In this document: positions 22,463 through 34,113 of the stretch, piece after piece
How positions within the stretch are numbered: position 1 is the first letter of the stretch
Layout of the letters: the number at the start of each line of letters is the position of its first letter
Assembly (NCBI GenBank): GCA_003254905.1
Contig: QANU01008436.1
Span: forward strand, 69,215 to 133,214
Direction of reading: 5' to 3'
DNA from: Nissolia schottii
Taxonomy: Eukaryota; Streptophyta; Magnoliopsida; Fabales; Fabaceae
DNA length: 64,000 nt
The notes under the pieces: generated by a model
Databases searched by the model: none
Told to the model about the DNA's origin: nothing
Seen by the model: only the letters and a program-made list of their open reading frames with translations
Program-made: the position numbers and the translations under genes

Positions 22463-24344
22463 TTATGAGATTTAAGGTTGGCAGAATTAATGACCTTCAA
22501 CCACAAGTTTGGTTCAAAGTTTAAAATTGGGGAAATAAACTGACTTCCCTTAAGTGAGCTCTAGGTCAAGAATGCTTGTTAGGAAAATGTAATTTTGAGG
22601 AATAAGAACCCAAAACCAAATGTGCAAGCAACAACCACCCAAATATTTACTAGAGATTGATTATGTAAATACCAAATTTGATTAAACAAATGGATACTAA
22701 GTGCTTGAATTATAGAAGAAAAGTAAACAGAAACAAATGCTAATCCTAGGAATTGAAAGAACAGTAAGAAAGTAAAGTGAGAAATGACTTGATTTCCTCG
22801 TGTACTCATGCATCACAAAGACAGTGAGTGTGTGTGTGTGTGTTCTGAGATATTCCTATGCTCGACATGCCTATTTATAAGAAAAATGGGTGTTACACAT
22901 GCTTGAGAAGTGTCCTTAAGAGGTTGAGTTTCTTGGCCTCCGCTCCACGTCACTAAATGGCCTCTTTCTTACTCCAAATAACTTCCCTTTATTTGAATTC
23001 TAATTTAAACTTTGGCGCCAACAATTACTTGCCTCCATTAATTCACTAGTCATCCTTTGAGTCGTCTTCCATGTTTTTCCTTGTTATAAAAACTTCTAAG
23101 TCCTTGAGTAGCTCTCTTATTCTACATGTTGTTCCATGAAGGAATATGTCCCTATGAGTTATTCCTTTCCTTCGTCTAGTTGCTAACAAAGGTCGTCAAC
23201 CACCCATTCTTTAGTCACCTTTCTTCCCAACTGAATATGTTGACTTGCATTAATTGTTTAAGGTCAACCGACCTTGTCTTCCTCTAGAGGATCATAACAT
23301 CTTCAATCTAAGATTTAAATGAGTTTTCACTTATTTAACATTCTTGCCCTCATAAAGTGGGCCCTTGTTCCTTTCTAGTTTCTTAATTATTTTTGGTATA
23401 ACAAGATGCTCCCCACCAATATTTTCCTTTGAATGATGTTAAAGGAAAATATTTTTTGTTTAATTATGAGTGAGAAAAATCTTTCATATTTCTTTAATAA
23501 AATACTATTAAAATTTTGAAAAGGTTTTACACGAGGTTCGAAAAAACATCATCGCACATCCTTTCAAGTCACCTCAACTCTTCCACTTCCGCACCATTTT
23601 CTCTCCTACTTTCCAATCTTTTAAAACTTCCTTGGGAAGTTTTCAATTCTATTTAAGCAACCCCCCTCATATTCAACTCTTCTTATTTCTTTGATTCTTG
23701 TTCTTCTTTTTCTGAGATTCATCTTCTTTCTTAAAGTTTTCACCTTTTCTTGATTTCACCTCTTTCTCACCCAAAACTCTTTCGTCTTTTTACCAACTTC
23801 ATCATCTTCTATGGCTTTGCAAACCCTCAAATCCTCCAAAAGCAAATAGGAAGAACCCCCCAACCATTGTCCCTGCCTCAGCATCTATCCAAGGGAAATC
23901 TTTGAGGGTGGCATCGGATCCATCACTAGAGTTCCCAGAAATTAGGTGGTAATCCTTCCATTTTCCCTTTCTGGAAAAGTGCATGGTTATGTTGGACCAT
24001 TAATAAGTTGGGAAGATGCATCTACAAGGCTGATTTCTTTCCTTGTATGCTAGAAGAAGAAATTTTAGCTAGCAAACGTGAGATCTCTGTGTGGTGTTTC
24101 CACTGATCCAAAGTTTTTAAGAATAAGCAATTGGCATAGAGAGCTACGGGAACATTACAAGCAACACATAAACGAACTCCAAGCAACAAGTAAACATTAC
24201 CACAGTTAGGGAAGTCAATCTACTGGAAAACCCTTAGCATCTAAAGAAAAGAGTGAAGTGACGGTTAAGACAACGACAGTAGAGAAAGAAGAAGAAAAAA
24301 AGGGGGACCTTAGTTGATACCAAAGAAGAGCGACTTTCGCTATC
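22463..24344. other. Unclassified repeat-like region
   Basis: No gene was recognised. It contains a short (GT)n run near 22827-22842 and a C/T-rich, TATTTAAG-containing stretch (about 23580-23810) that resembles a promoter and 5' leader, followed by a broken frame beginning MALQTLKSS near 23812 that I cannot assign. It may be internal sequence of another retroelement. Confidence 0.35.
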
Positions 24345-25790
24345 TGATAGGGGGTTTTATACCCCCATTTCATTGTTCCATAATTGAACATTGTAGCCTA
24401 AAAATGTTGGTTTTAATGTTTAATTGATATGTTTTGCACATTGTCTTCTCTTATGCAAAATTGAGGACAATGCAATTTAGGGCACCATTTTTGAATAATT
24501 TTAATTATCTTGAGTAACATATACATTTATTGTCTCGTGTTTGAGTTATTAGAATCATAGGGGATCAAGTACTACACAATAATAAGTGCAAAAGGAGCTA
24601 AGACAGAGAATTGGAGTGCAAGAGGTCTCAGAATACTATTGCAACGTGCTTAGGCCACTACAATGCTAGAAATCATGTTGTTGCAGCATGTTCCCACCGC
24701 TGCAATGCTAGTTTTGCTTTATATCACTGTAGCATGCCCATGCCACTGCAACGCTAACCCGAGATAGATTTTCAACCTAATGCAGAGTACTCTAAGGTTA
24801 TAATATACCTAGGGTGAAGAGGGGAGAGACATCTTCTCTTAACTCTCTAATTTTCAGCTTCCATTCTTATTTTCTTTGCATTTTCCCCTTTATTATTCTA
24901 TGTTTAAGGTTATTGTTAATAGTGCTTTAGCTTTTCCATTCAATAGATTCAAGGTTTTGGAGCATTTTCATTGATATGTAGGATTCCTTTCTCTTGTTCT
25001 TGAATTGACTGTTTTTATTCAATATTTTTCAAGTTCTTTTATTTTAATTCTATGTTTATTCTCTACTTTCTTCTCTTTATTTAATTTATGAGTTTGCATC
25101 CTCCACACATGAAGGAGTTCTAATACCTTGCATGCAGTAATTATAGGATTAACATTAATTTGAGGTTCATGGCTTAATGTATTGTTCATAATTCTCCCTC
25201 TTTCCTTTCTAATTAATAACATAGCGATCACATGCTATTAGTTGGGAATAATTATAAACTGTTGAATCTTGATGATTGTAGGATTTGTTAAATTAGGATT
25301 TCTTAGGATTGGTGATTCGGGTTGGTCAATGAGAAATATCCAAGCCTAGGGAATTGGGGATTAATCTAATTAGATTAAGTTGTGCAATTAGTTGAGAAAT
25401 TAGCATAGGTAGTTAAAACCGAGATCTTGGTTATTAACGTTTGTTTTAGTTAATTCCTACAAGAATGCAATAGTGATCTCTTAGGTGAATTGCATGTTAG
25501 TTGGAAACCTCTAACTAATAAACAACAACCACTTTATGAACATTGATTTGTGGAAGAAATGATAATTAATCCTTGAACTACGAAGAACTGCATGCATGGT
25601 ATTGCATCTTATTACTGTTGAATTTAATATCTTCAATTGAATAACCCCCCACACAAAGTTTATTCTAATTGGTTGAACTGCTTCCTTGTGAGATGACCTA
25701 TGTTAACCCCTTTATTACGTCTTTGGGGTTACATAGTTTTATAAATTGTTATTTGATTACACACTAGAATTGCAACATTTTTGTGTGTCA
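24345..25790 (+). mobile_element. Athila-type gypsy 5' LTR
   Basis: The 1446-bp LTR begins TGATAGGGGGTTTTATACCCC and ends TTTGTGTGTCA. Four bases later (25795-25812) is a primer-binding site of the tRNA-Asp type used by Athila/Tat elements, TGGCACCATTGTTGGGGA, in which the differences from an intact site are all C-to-T or G-to-A. The LTR also contains repeated ACTGCAACGCTA / CACTACAATGCTA motifs (about 24640-24770). The following gag fragment (25973-26262) supports the assignment. No 3' LTR partner was seen in the window. Confidence 0.8.
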
Positions 25791-25972
25791 AATTTGGCAC
25801 CATTGTTGGGGAAGCAATTTAACCAACTTTTCTTTTGTTTTTATTTTATTTTATTTTATTTATTATTTTATTTTAATTTATTTTTTTTTTTATTTGTTGA
25901 GTTGAAAAAATAATAAATAAATAAATTTAGTTTTTGCCTTTTACTTTTATTTTTATTTTGTGGTTCCCTTGT

Positions 25973-26262
25973 ATGACACGTTCCTTGCTCAATATAACAT
26001 TAGTTCCTTTTGACCCTAAAATCAAAAGGACGCTAAGGCGTACTAGGCAAGATAGGAGATAACAATAGGAACCTGTTGTTGTTTTTGACCAGTTCATTCT
26101 TGTTGCAATTAATATGGAGAACCAATATCAAACATGGAGGGAGTTGGCTATGCCTAACTATTCGCACGAGCCATCAGGTGTGGTGTTTCCTGATGCGGGC
26201 ATGAACTTTGAGTTAAAATTGAGCTTCTTGCATCATTTTCCCAAGTTCACTAGCCTAGCATT
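25973..26262 (+). pseudogene. Athila-like gag N-terminal fragment
   Basis: The frame from ATG 25973 reads MTRSLLN, then RTLRRTRQDRR, two in-frame stops near 26060 and 26066, and then WRELAMP, FELK and FLHHFPKFTSLA. These are in the order of the N-terminal gag domain of Athila-type gypsy elements. At about 26256 the match ends abruptly and the sequence becomes CCA-rich, so the rest of gag and all of pol are absent. The copy is dead. Confidence 0.7.
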
Positions 26263-26330
26263 GTCACCGCCACAACCACCACATCTCTTCAGCCGTAGCC
26301 ACCACATACCACCATCCTTGCCATCACCAC
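26263..26330. repeat. CCA-rich tract, first part
   Basis: Sequence built on CCACCA/CCATCA units, truncating the Athila gag. The same tract resumes at 30061 and 31907, each time across an LTR insertion, and ends near 32120. Confidence 0.75.
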
Positions 26331-27689
26331 TGTAACATCCCGATTTTCTCTTAGGGGAATAATCATGATTAATTAATTTTCTAATCATGATTAGATAATT
26401 GAGATGGAAGATTTTAAATAAAAATATCCCTAGGAATTTAGACGTGTCGGGGTAGAAAATTCGGCGCACAACCGAACCGCCATCGGTTGCCGATAAAATT
26501 GGGCACGCGAAACGGTGTGCGGGAAAATAATCTCCCAGAGAAAAATTCACAAACACCTTCAAACATTAATACCCTTAGGTAGGTGGGAATTAGAGGATCA
26601 CGACGGTTCAAACGGAATATTTTTCGGACGATCGTGCGCGACGCACCGACACTGCGAGCGATAAAACACGAGCGAACCGGGACCGGGAGAAAACAAAATC
26701 TCTGCAGCTGCAAGAGAAGGGGCTGCATGGTTTTTGTGAGAAAATTTAGTCAAAAATATCTCCCCAAAATGTGCTTCCAAATTCCTATCACCATAACTTC
26801 CTTACACATGCCCATACCCACCCATACCTAAGCCCATGCCTTACACTATTCACCATCTTTTCTTTATTTCAAAAAAATCAATTAATTTCCTCCCAAATCA
26901 GCCTCCAAAAAACGAGCTCCTCTTCCCCCAAAATCTCAAGAATTTCATCTTCTACATTCTCCCAAAAACACACACCAAACTAAGCTTCAAAGCACACCAC
27001 CAAACCACCAAGAGATCAAGCACTTCTTCCACCTCTTTCCACCTTCCACAAACCAAACCACAGCCCTCAAGTCTCTTCATCTTGGTTTCATTTTCTTCCA
27101 CCCAAAATCTAGAGGAAAAACCTCATCACCCTCCACCTTGCTTAAGGATCTTTATCTTGGAGAAAAGAGAAGCTCAAGATTTGGAAAACAACAAGGCTTG
27201 TGGGACTTCACTCCAAGCTTCCATCACCACCACTAGGTTCTCCTACAAGTGGGTAAACTTGGTTTGCTCATCTCCTTGGAGCTTATGTTTGCCTATGTTT
27301 GTTTATGTTTGTTTATGTTTGATGTGGATGATTATGTGAGTTTATGTGTATGTGATTTTTGCCTTGAAATAAACTTGCATGTGCTAATAGTGGTGTGATG
27401 AGGATAAATGTATATTTTTGGTTGTTAAAGCTTTTGGGTAACTAGTTAAAATTATCCCTTGATGGTTCTATGCCTTTTTGCATGTTTATGTGATTTATGA
27501 GAAAATGCACATAATATGTGTTTTAAGCTTAAAAATGAATTTTCTTGCATTATTAATGATTTGTTTTAGATGAATGTGATTTGAAGATGATAATAAGTGA
27601 TTTATAAAGGCTGGAATATGAGGAAAAATGTTTTAGTGTTGAACATGGAAGAGTTTTGAGAAAAGGTGACATAGAACAAAGTTTGGGTT

Positions 27690-28200
27690 TTTGACATAAA
27701 AAGGGCAAAATGGTCATTTCGGGATTTTCGGGTATTTAGATTGAAAATCTGGGTTTCTTTTTATGAAAAATGGGTTTAGAGGTATCAAAAACCTTAGGGT
27801 CAAGTCTTGGGTCCATTGGGTTATGGAGAAACAAAATTTCAAAGAAAAATCGGTTTTTTGGACAATAATGGTATTTTAAGCAAAAGAGGGCAAATCTGTA
27901 ATTTCAGGTATTTGGACTAAAAATCTGGGTTTATTAACATGAAAAATGGGTTTGGAGGTATTAAAAACCTTAGGGTTAAGTCTTGGGTCCATTGGGTTAT
28001 GGAGAAATAAAATTCCAAAGAAAAATCGGTTTTTATGGGCAAAAATGGCATTTTGATCAAAAAGGGCAAATCTGTAATTTCGGTAGTTTGGACTAAAAAT
28101 CTAGGTTTATTATCATGAAAAATGGGTTCAGAGGTATTAAAAACCTCAGGGTCAAGTCTTGAGTTCATCGGTCAACGGTTGATGAAAAATTCTAACGAAA
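27690..28200. repeat. 176-bp tandem array in solo LTR
   Basis: Three units with a period of 176 bp: the TGGGTTTAGAGGTAT-like motif occurs at 27771, 27947 and 28123. Units differ by roughly 10 percent, so this is an older array than the one at 28682. Confidence 0.85.
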
Positions 28201-28681
28201 AACAGTTTTTGGGTAAAATATGATAATGTGTATTATGTGTATGATGAATGAATGAGTTAGGTTTATGATGATGTATGATGATGTGTGATGGTGTATGAGG
28301 AATATGTTATGAGATATGATTATGATGAGTGCATGACATAATTGTATAATGATGTATGTGGAACATTTCATGTAGAATATGTATGTTAGGAATGATTATG
28401 CTATCATGCATCATGAGAACTAGAGGTTAATCACATAAAGTTTAAAGAGCATAATTGAACCTTAGGGAACAAGTATGTAGTTATATGATAGGATGCATCT
28501 CTCTTGGCGGAAACGCCCCTCACCAGTCCCCACAAAGGGGTGGATTGGTTAATGATGAGGAATGAAAAGCAAGAAAGAAAAGATGAATGAGACCGAGGAC
28601 CAGGAGTTCACGCCTGGCTCGGAAGGACTAGATGAAAAGATGCATTTCTCCGGCTATAACGGTTGGCCGCTCTGGTCGGGG

Positions 28682-29195
28682 AAGACAAAACCTTGAGCTA
28701 TAACGATTGGCCGCTCTGGCTCAGGAACAACTTTGATAAGTGGTGGGTTGGTGAAGGAGGCGTAGCCAGAAGCCATCCCCACCCAGTAGACGCTAACCCG
28801 GGCAAGCCGGTATGCGTAAGAAAAGAAAAGAAAAGAAAAGAAGATAAAACCTTGAGCTATAACGATTGGCCGCTCTGGCTCAGGAACAACTTTGATAAGT
28901 GGTGGGTTGGTGAAGGAGGCGTAGCCAGAAGCCATCCCCACCCAGTAGACGCTAACCCGGGCAAGCCGGTATGCGTAAGAAAAGAAAAGAAAAGAAAAGA
29001 AGATAAAACCTTGAGCTATAACGATTGGCCGCTCTGGCTCAGGAACAACTTTGATAAGTGGTGGGTTGGTGAAGGAGGCGTAGCCAGAAGCCATCCCCAC
29101 CCAGTAGACGCTAACCCGGGTAAGTCGGTATGCGTAAGGAAAGGAAAGAAGGACGCTAACCCGGGCAAGCCGGTATGCGTAAGAGAACCCCATGC
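28682..29195. repeat. 159-bp tandem array in solo LTR
   Basis: Three near-identical units start at about 28695, 28854 and 29013 (GAGCTATAACGATTGGCC). A partial fourth piece (GACGCTAACCCGGGCAAGCC) lies at 29152-29185. Each unit ends in an AAAAG run. The 159-bp period is 53 codons, so it produces open frames on both strands that look like repetitive proteins but have no start or domain evidence. Confidence 0.92.
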
Positions 29196-30060
29196 ATAAA
29201 TTATGAAATGAATGTGTATGAACGATGTGATGAACAAGTATATGATGCATGAGTATATGATGATATATGAGTATGCAATGTATCAGTATATAAGGATATA
29301 TGTCTATGTAGTCGTCAAGAGAACGCTCGAGACGACCTATGTATATACGCGAAGTAAAGATAATGAGCACGAGAACTTAGATAAGAAAGACTAGTTCCCC
29401 AGTCACCTAGTAAAGTAGATAAAGCCGTTCAGGACTTTAGGCCAGATAATAATCAGTAGGATGTTAGTATGCATGTTCACATAGAAACCCCTGAGCGGCC
29501 GGGTTGATAAGCAAAAAAAAAAAGATCCCCTATGCTAAGGTTAACCACTGAGGACGACTGTTCTCACCCCCACTCGCTTATGCTTCCCAGGAGCAGGCGA
29601 AGAGCATGAGGGCTACGAGGAGCCCTATGAGGAGCCGCACGTGTAGCAGTAGAGGACCGAGGATGAGCCAGTCTAGCTCAGCAGTAGAAGGACATTTTGC
29701 TACATTTTGCTATATTTTGATATGTATCTTGATTTATTTAGCTTATGTATGTAAACTATTATTATACTCTGTGGGTTGTAATATGTGATGGACCAGACAC
29801 TTGTTATGTAGTTATTTATGCTAGTAATGATTACTGCTTTTAAGCTTCCGCTCTATCGTTTATCTTATACGTTTGAATCATGCGTGGCTCATACTTTGCA
29901 AATAAAGTAACAAATAGAAAAGTTTTAAAATGGTCCATATTTTCCTTACTCTTGTATTTTCAAAAGATAATAAGGGACTACAAGTAATCCCACCAAATGA
30001 TTAACAACCTAGTGAGCATTGCGTACTACTCGAGGGTATGCAGTTAGCTAGGGTGTTACA

Positions 30061-30377
30061 ACCACCACTATCACCATTGTCATCGCGACAACCACCACTA
30101 CTACACGCCACCACCACCATTATCGCTGCCAACATATATACCACTCACCACAACCACAAAACCATCACTATCGTCACCTCAACTACACCACCATCGTTGC
30201 TGCCGCCACCACCATCACCATTCCCATCTCCATAACCACCACTGCTACCATTACCCAACACTACTATCACCACCACCACCATTATCATTGTTATAGCTGC
30301 AACCATCACCACTACGACTACACACCACCGCCACCACCACCACTACTTCCATTACCCACTACCACCACCTCTACTAC
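30061..30377. repeat. CCA-rich tract, second part
   Basis: CCACCACCATTA-type simple sequence lying between the two LTR insertions. Nothing coding. Confidence 0.8.
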
Positions 30378-31906
30378 TGATGAAAGCCTTTTTAACCACT
30401 TTCTCGGATCTTGACAAGGCTTTGGTTTTGTCACAACCATGCCAATCTCGTAGAAAGCTTATCTGCGCTTTTGTCGTTCAAATTAAATTTATATACATAC
30501 CTACTTTACGGCTTTCAGATTCCAAAAGGAATCCAATTGCAGTATAGGGTATGGTCGATCCCACAGGGAGTTGTAAAATACCATTCTTGAGTTCATTTAA
30601 TTAAACAGTGAGGTAAAAGATTTGTGATCTGATTTATATTTAAATAAACTAAATAGATAAATAAAAGATAGGAAAATAAAATAGGAAACAAATCAGAGGT
30701 AGTTCCGGAGCTTGTTGGGAATTTTAATCACATCATAGTTTCATGCATCCAGTTACTTATTACATAGAACTATCGTTTGATTGCCCGCCATCAGTTCTTA
30801 ACTTGTCATCACTTTCGCGCATGACAAGATCATAGGTTTCCCTTGTTAAACTGTCACTTTCGTACACTAGCTTAACAAGGTACGCCAGCATTAATCCAGA
30901 TGTTAAAACGGCTAACCTTTATTCCAGTTACGGCAACAAGGTTAGATGAAATGATTTAGGTCAGATTCTAATGATTGTAACTTTCGTTCACAACGTTCAA
31001 GTCTAGGTTCTAATTAAGCATAGCATTATTGATTTTAATTTGGTTATAACCTAATTAGCATAACTTTCATTCATGTAAACAAGTCCCAAATCAAGAATCA
31101 AAATACTAAACAGAACTAGCATTAGGCATGAAATCATTCAAGCAAATCATAAGAAAAAGATAAATTCATATGTAATAGTTACATGGATACAAGCAAACTA
31201 CAATGGTAATCAAAATCCCAACAAAAAGAGGGTTAGGAACCCATCTTACAAGAGAGTCTCGGAGGCAAGGTTTAGGAACAAGCCTCGTCTTTGTTCCTAA
31301 CCTAACCTAAACTAAACTAAGCTTCAAAGTACAACAAAATGTGTAAAGAATGGTGTTTGGAGGGGGAAGAAGAGATGTTTTCGAAGTGGTCTCGGCCTCC
31401 CTATTTATAGGCAAAATTTGGGGTCTTTCGCTCAGCGGTTTTGGTTCCATCGCTGAGCGATAAACACTTAATCGCTGGGCGGCGGCGCTTAATCGCTGAG
31501 CGAGTGTACTTTTACGCGTCTTCATTAAATGCTCGGCAGCTTTTTGCAGGGCGGCGCTGACGTGGATGGCGGCGCCAGGCTGGCTCCAGCTGGCGCATTT
31601 AATGCGCCGGCGCAAGTGGCTTGCCGACTTAAGTTCGCTGAGCGATACCGACAACGTCGCTGAGCGATTCTTCTCTAAGCGCTGAGCGATTCCTTGTTCC
31701 TCGCTGAGCGACGACTTCGTCCAGAATCTTCTCTTTAAGCTCTTTTCCAATTCTGCCCTTTTCTTCCATTCTTTATGGGATTATAAATTATGCTTGCATC
31801 CTTTTATCAAAACAAAACATAAAGATTTAATTAGATAATTCTTTAAAATATGTGAGAATAAGTGCCATTTTGAATGATGAAAATTGTGTAATTTGGGCAC
31901 TTATCA
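30378..31906 (+). mobile_element. Solo LTR with CGCTGAGCGA repeats
   Basis: A 1529-bp segment begins TGATGAAAGCCTTTTTAACC and ends TTTGGGCACTTATCA, flanked by the 5-bp duplication ACTAC (30373-30377 and 31907-31911). It has no internal retroelement genes. Around 31430-31720 the motif CGCTGAGCGA, or its core GCTGAGCGA/CGCTGGGCG, occurs about seven times. A 147-codon frame on the minus strand (31307-31750) lies over this repeat and is considered a chance ORF. Confidence 0.8.
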
Positions 31907-31911
31907 ACTAC

Positions 31912-32120
31912 CACTACCTTAATCGTCGCCACTGCCACCATATCTATCACTAACACCTCTACCACGACCCAACTACACTACCATAATCATTGTCATCACT
32001 ACCACAACTCCTTATTTTCACCACTATAGCCATCGCTGACACCACCACCACCACCATTTACCACTACCCATAACCACCATTGCCACCATCACCATTGTTG
32101 TCGCCTTTACCACCATCGTA
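31912..32120. repeat. CCA-rich tract, third part
   Basis: Continuation of the CCA/CCAT simple sequence after the solo LTR. It ends near ACCACCATCGTAATACAC. Confidence 0.75.
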
Positions 32121-32430
32121 ATACACTAACCAATTTTTATTATTTTTATTTTATTTTATTTTTATTATGCTTATTTTATTTATTTATTTATTTTATCATT
32201 ATTATTATTATATTATTTTAATTTTATTTACTATTTAGAGGGAATTTTGGTATACCTATCAATCCTTATGATTTACCAAACATGGTAATGTAAATTGTTA
32301 GTTACATTACCTGTGAATAACAAACACTACAATGTAGCATTATCAGTAATTTAAAAGGTGGTAATCTTTCTTACAGGTAATTCAGATTACCGGTAATCTT
32401 GATAGGCAATGTGCCAAACACCCTCTTCGA
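32121..32430. mobile_element. TTACCGGTAATCT-type element end
   Basis: After an ATTTT-rich stretch, the block 32230-32430 has repeated GGTAAT/ATTACC motifs, and at its right border reads GATTACCGGTAATCTTGA..GCCAAACACCC. A similar end (TTACCAGTAATCTAGCC..CCAAACA) follows a GGT-rich tract at 61067-61405. It is probably the terminus of a non-autonomous DNA element with CCA-rich interior. The other terminus was not found. Confidence 0.45.
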
Positions 32431-33038
32431 GTGTGTCTTAGAGTCTTGGGTTAAGTATTAGGGTTTCCATTTCTCATTTGGGTGAAGTTTTTTTTTTTGG
32501 CCAAATATGATTGATTTTAGGTTTGGGTTTTGGCCTTTTGTGCTTTGAGGCATTGAACTAAGAAGTAAAGAAATATATAAAACCATTAAATTATCTCTTT
32601 CCATTAGCTTAAGCTTTTGATAGAAATGATTATTGACATATTATCAAAGTTACTATGACTAAGAGGTCAATGCCTCAATCCTTCACGACCCCCATTTGCA
32701 AAAATAATCATACTACAAACCAAAAGAGCTATTGCATGATAGACGTGCAAACAAATATATAAAATCATTTTTCATCAGCTTAAATTTTTGGGAGAAATAA
32801 TTATTAACAAAAAGAAATATTGTATTGATCTTAAAACATCATAATAAATATTAAACTAAAATTTGTAAGTCTGTAGAGCATTGGAAACATGAAAAACTCA
32901 AAACATTATACTTTTATCTCCTTACCGAGTGTTCTAAAGACACTTGTTAGCTTTTCTCATATCATTTTAGGTATTTTATTATTTTATTTATTAAAAATAA
33001 TATAAAATAAGAGATTGCTAACCTCCACAATTTCATGT
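32431..33038. other. AT-rich intergenic, nothing recognised
   Basis: No gene, RNA or clear repeat boundary was seen. Confidence 0.45.
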
Positions 33039-34113
33039 GAAGATTATTATCCACCACATTTTTATTTTGACAAATAACCAAACTCTCTTTATTTTATAAC
33101 ACATTAATGATATAGATAATTTGATCATTCTCTTTATCTCACATTTATTACTAACTTCTCTCGCATAATTAATATTACCATATCCTATTTCTCTCACCTA
33201 ATAACTAGTAGCTTTTATTTGATTAATGTAATACATTTTATTTTATAAGATGAATAATGTAACACAAGTAATGACTAACATTTTAATATTAATATCATAA
33301 TTTTTAAAGTATAATATTAATATTTTTTAATAAAATACTATTTAAAAATTTATTGAATATAATAATTATGTTTTTTTTATTAACTATGTAATGAAAATTT
33401 AGAAATTTGTTACGTTGGTTATTATTATTATTATAATATTTTATTTCCCAGATGACAGATATACCCATCATTTATATTTTATTTTATGATATATTATTAT
33501 TATAATAATAATACATAAAAAAATAACACTGGCTCAAAAAATTTATAAAATTTAATTTATCAACTTAATGTATCTATAATATTATCGCTTATGGTATACT
33601 AAGAAGATTGAAAAATAAATAGTGAAGAGAGTACACTCGCTCCTTTTTTTTTTTTATTCCTTGTTTACATTTTTATTTTAGTATTTTTACAAAATTTATC
33701 ATTTTTTAAATTTATATCACATTAACTATTTTTTTTCTTATTATACTCCTATTAAATAATATACTTTCTCATATTTATACACTACTACTAATTTTACTAT
33801 CCCAATTTTTTAATATTAAATAGTAAGGACAATTGTGTAAAATATTATTAAATTTTTTTTATTTTCATATTTTTTAATTATTTCCTTAATTCTCGCATAC
33901 AACTTAAAGTGAACAAATAAAAAAATAAAAAAGTATTAATTAGATGAAAGAAAAGTAAAAATAGTAATTAATAAAAAGAAGAGTCAAAGAAGTAATAATA
34001 TGTGAAATTGCAAAATTATCTATTATTGTAAATTTGATTAACAAAAGAAATGAGAGAGTTGTGTCAAAATAAAAATGCTAATGATGTTAACCTTCACGTG
34101 AATTTTTCATTCC
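33039..34113. mobile_element. Candidate inverted-repeat element in AT-rich DNA
   Basis: TTCATGTGAAGATTATTATC, TTTTTATTTTGACA and AACTCTC at 33039-33090 are matched in inverted order by GAGAGTTGTGTCAAAATAAA and AACCTTCACGTGAA at 34055-34113. The arms are about 60-70 bp at roughly 75 percent. The interior is AT-rich with no frames. Confidence 0.45.

Larger units (their letters stand above)
26331..30060 (+). mobile_element. Giant gypsy solo LTR
   Basis: This 3730-bp segment begins TGTAACATCCCGATTTTC and ends TAGCTAGGGTGTTACA, with the TG..CA borders and inverted tips of an LTR. It is flanked by the 5-bp duplication ACCAC (26326-26330 and 30061-30065). No gag, pol, PBS or second LTR is inside, so it is best read as a solo LTR left by LTR-LTR recombination. 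Its 3' end matches two other LTR ends here (10828 and 47175), probably the Tekay/Del type of chromovirus (inference). It carries two tandem arrays. Confidence 0.8.

Noticed and set aside
26836..27339. 167-codon frame downstream of the CCA tract
   Set aside because: It lies inside the giant LTR, has no domain and is biased by C/A-rich sequence.
28654..29370. Long open frames on both strands (238 and 178 codons) with internal repeats
   Set aside because: They are products of the 159-bp tandem array inside a solo LTR; the period is a multiple of three, and no domain or start context supports a protein.
31307..31750. 147-codon minus-strand frame
   Set aside because: It lies over the CGCTGAGCGA repeats of a solo LTR; composition follows the repeat.
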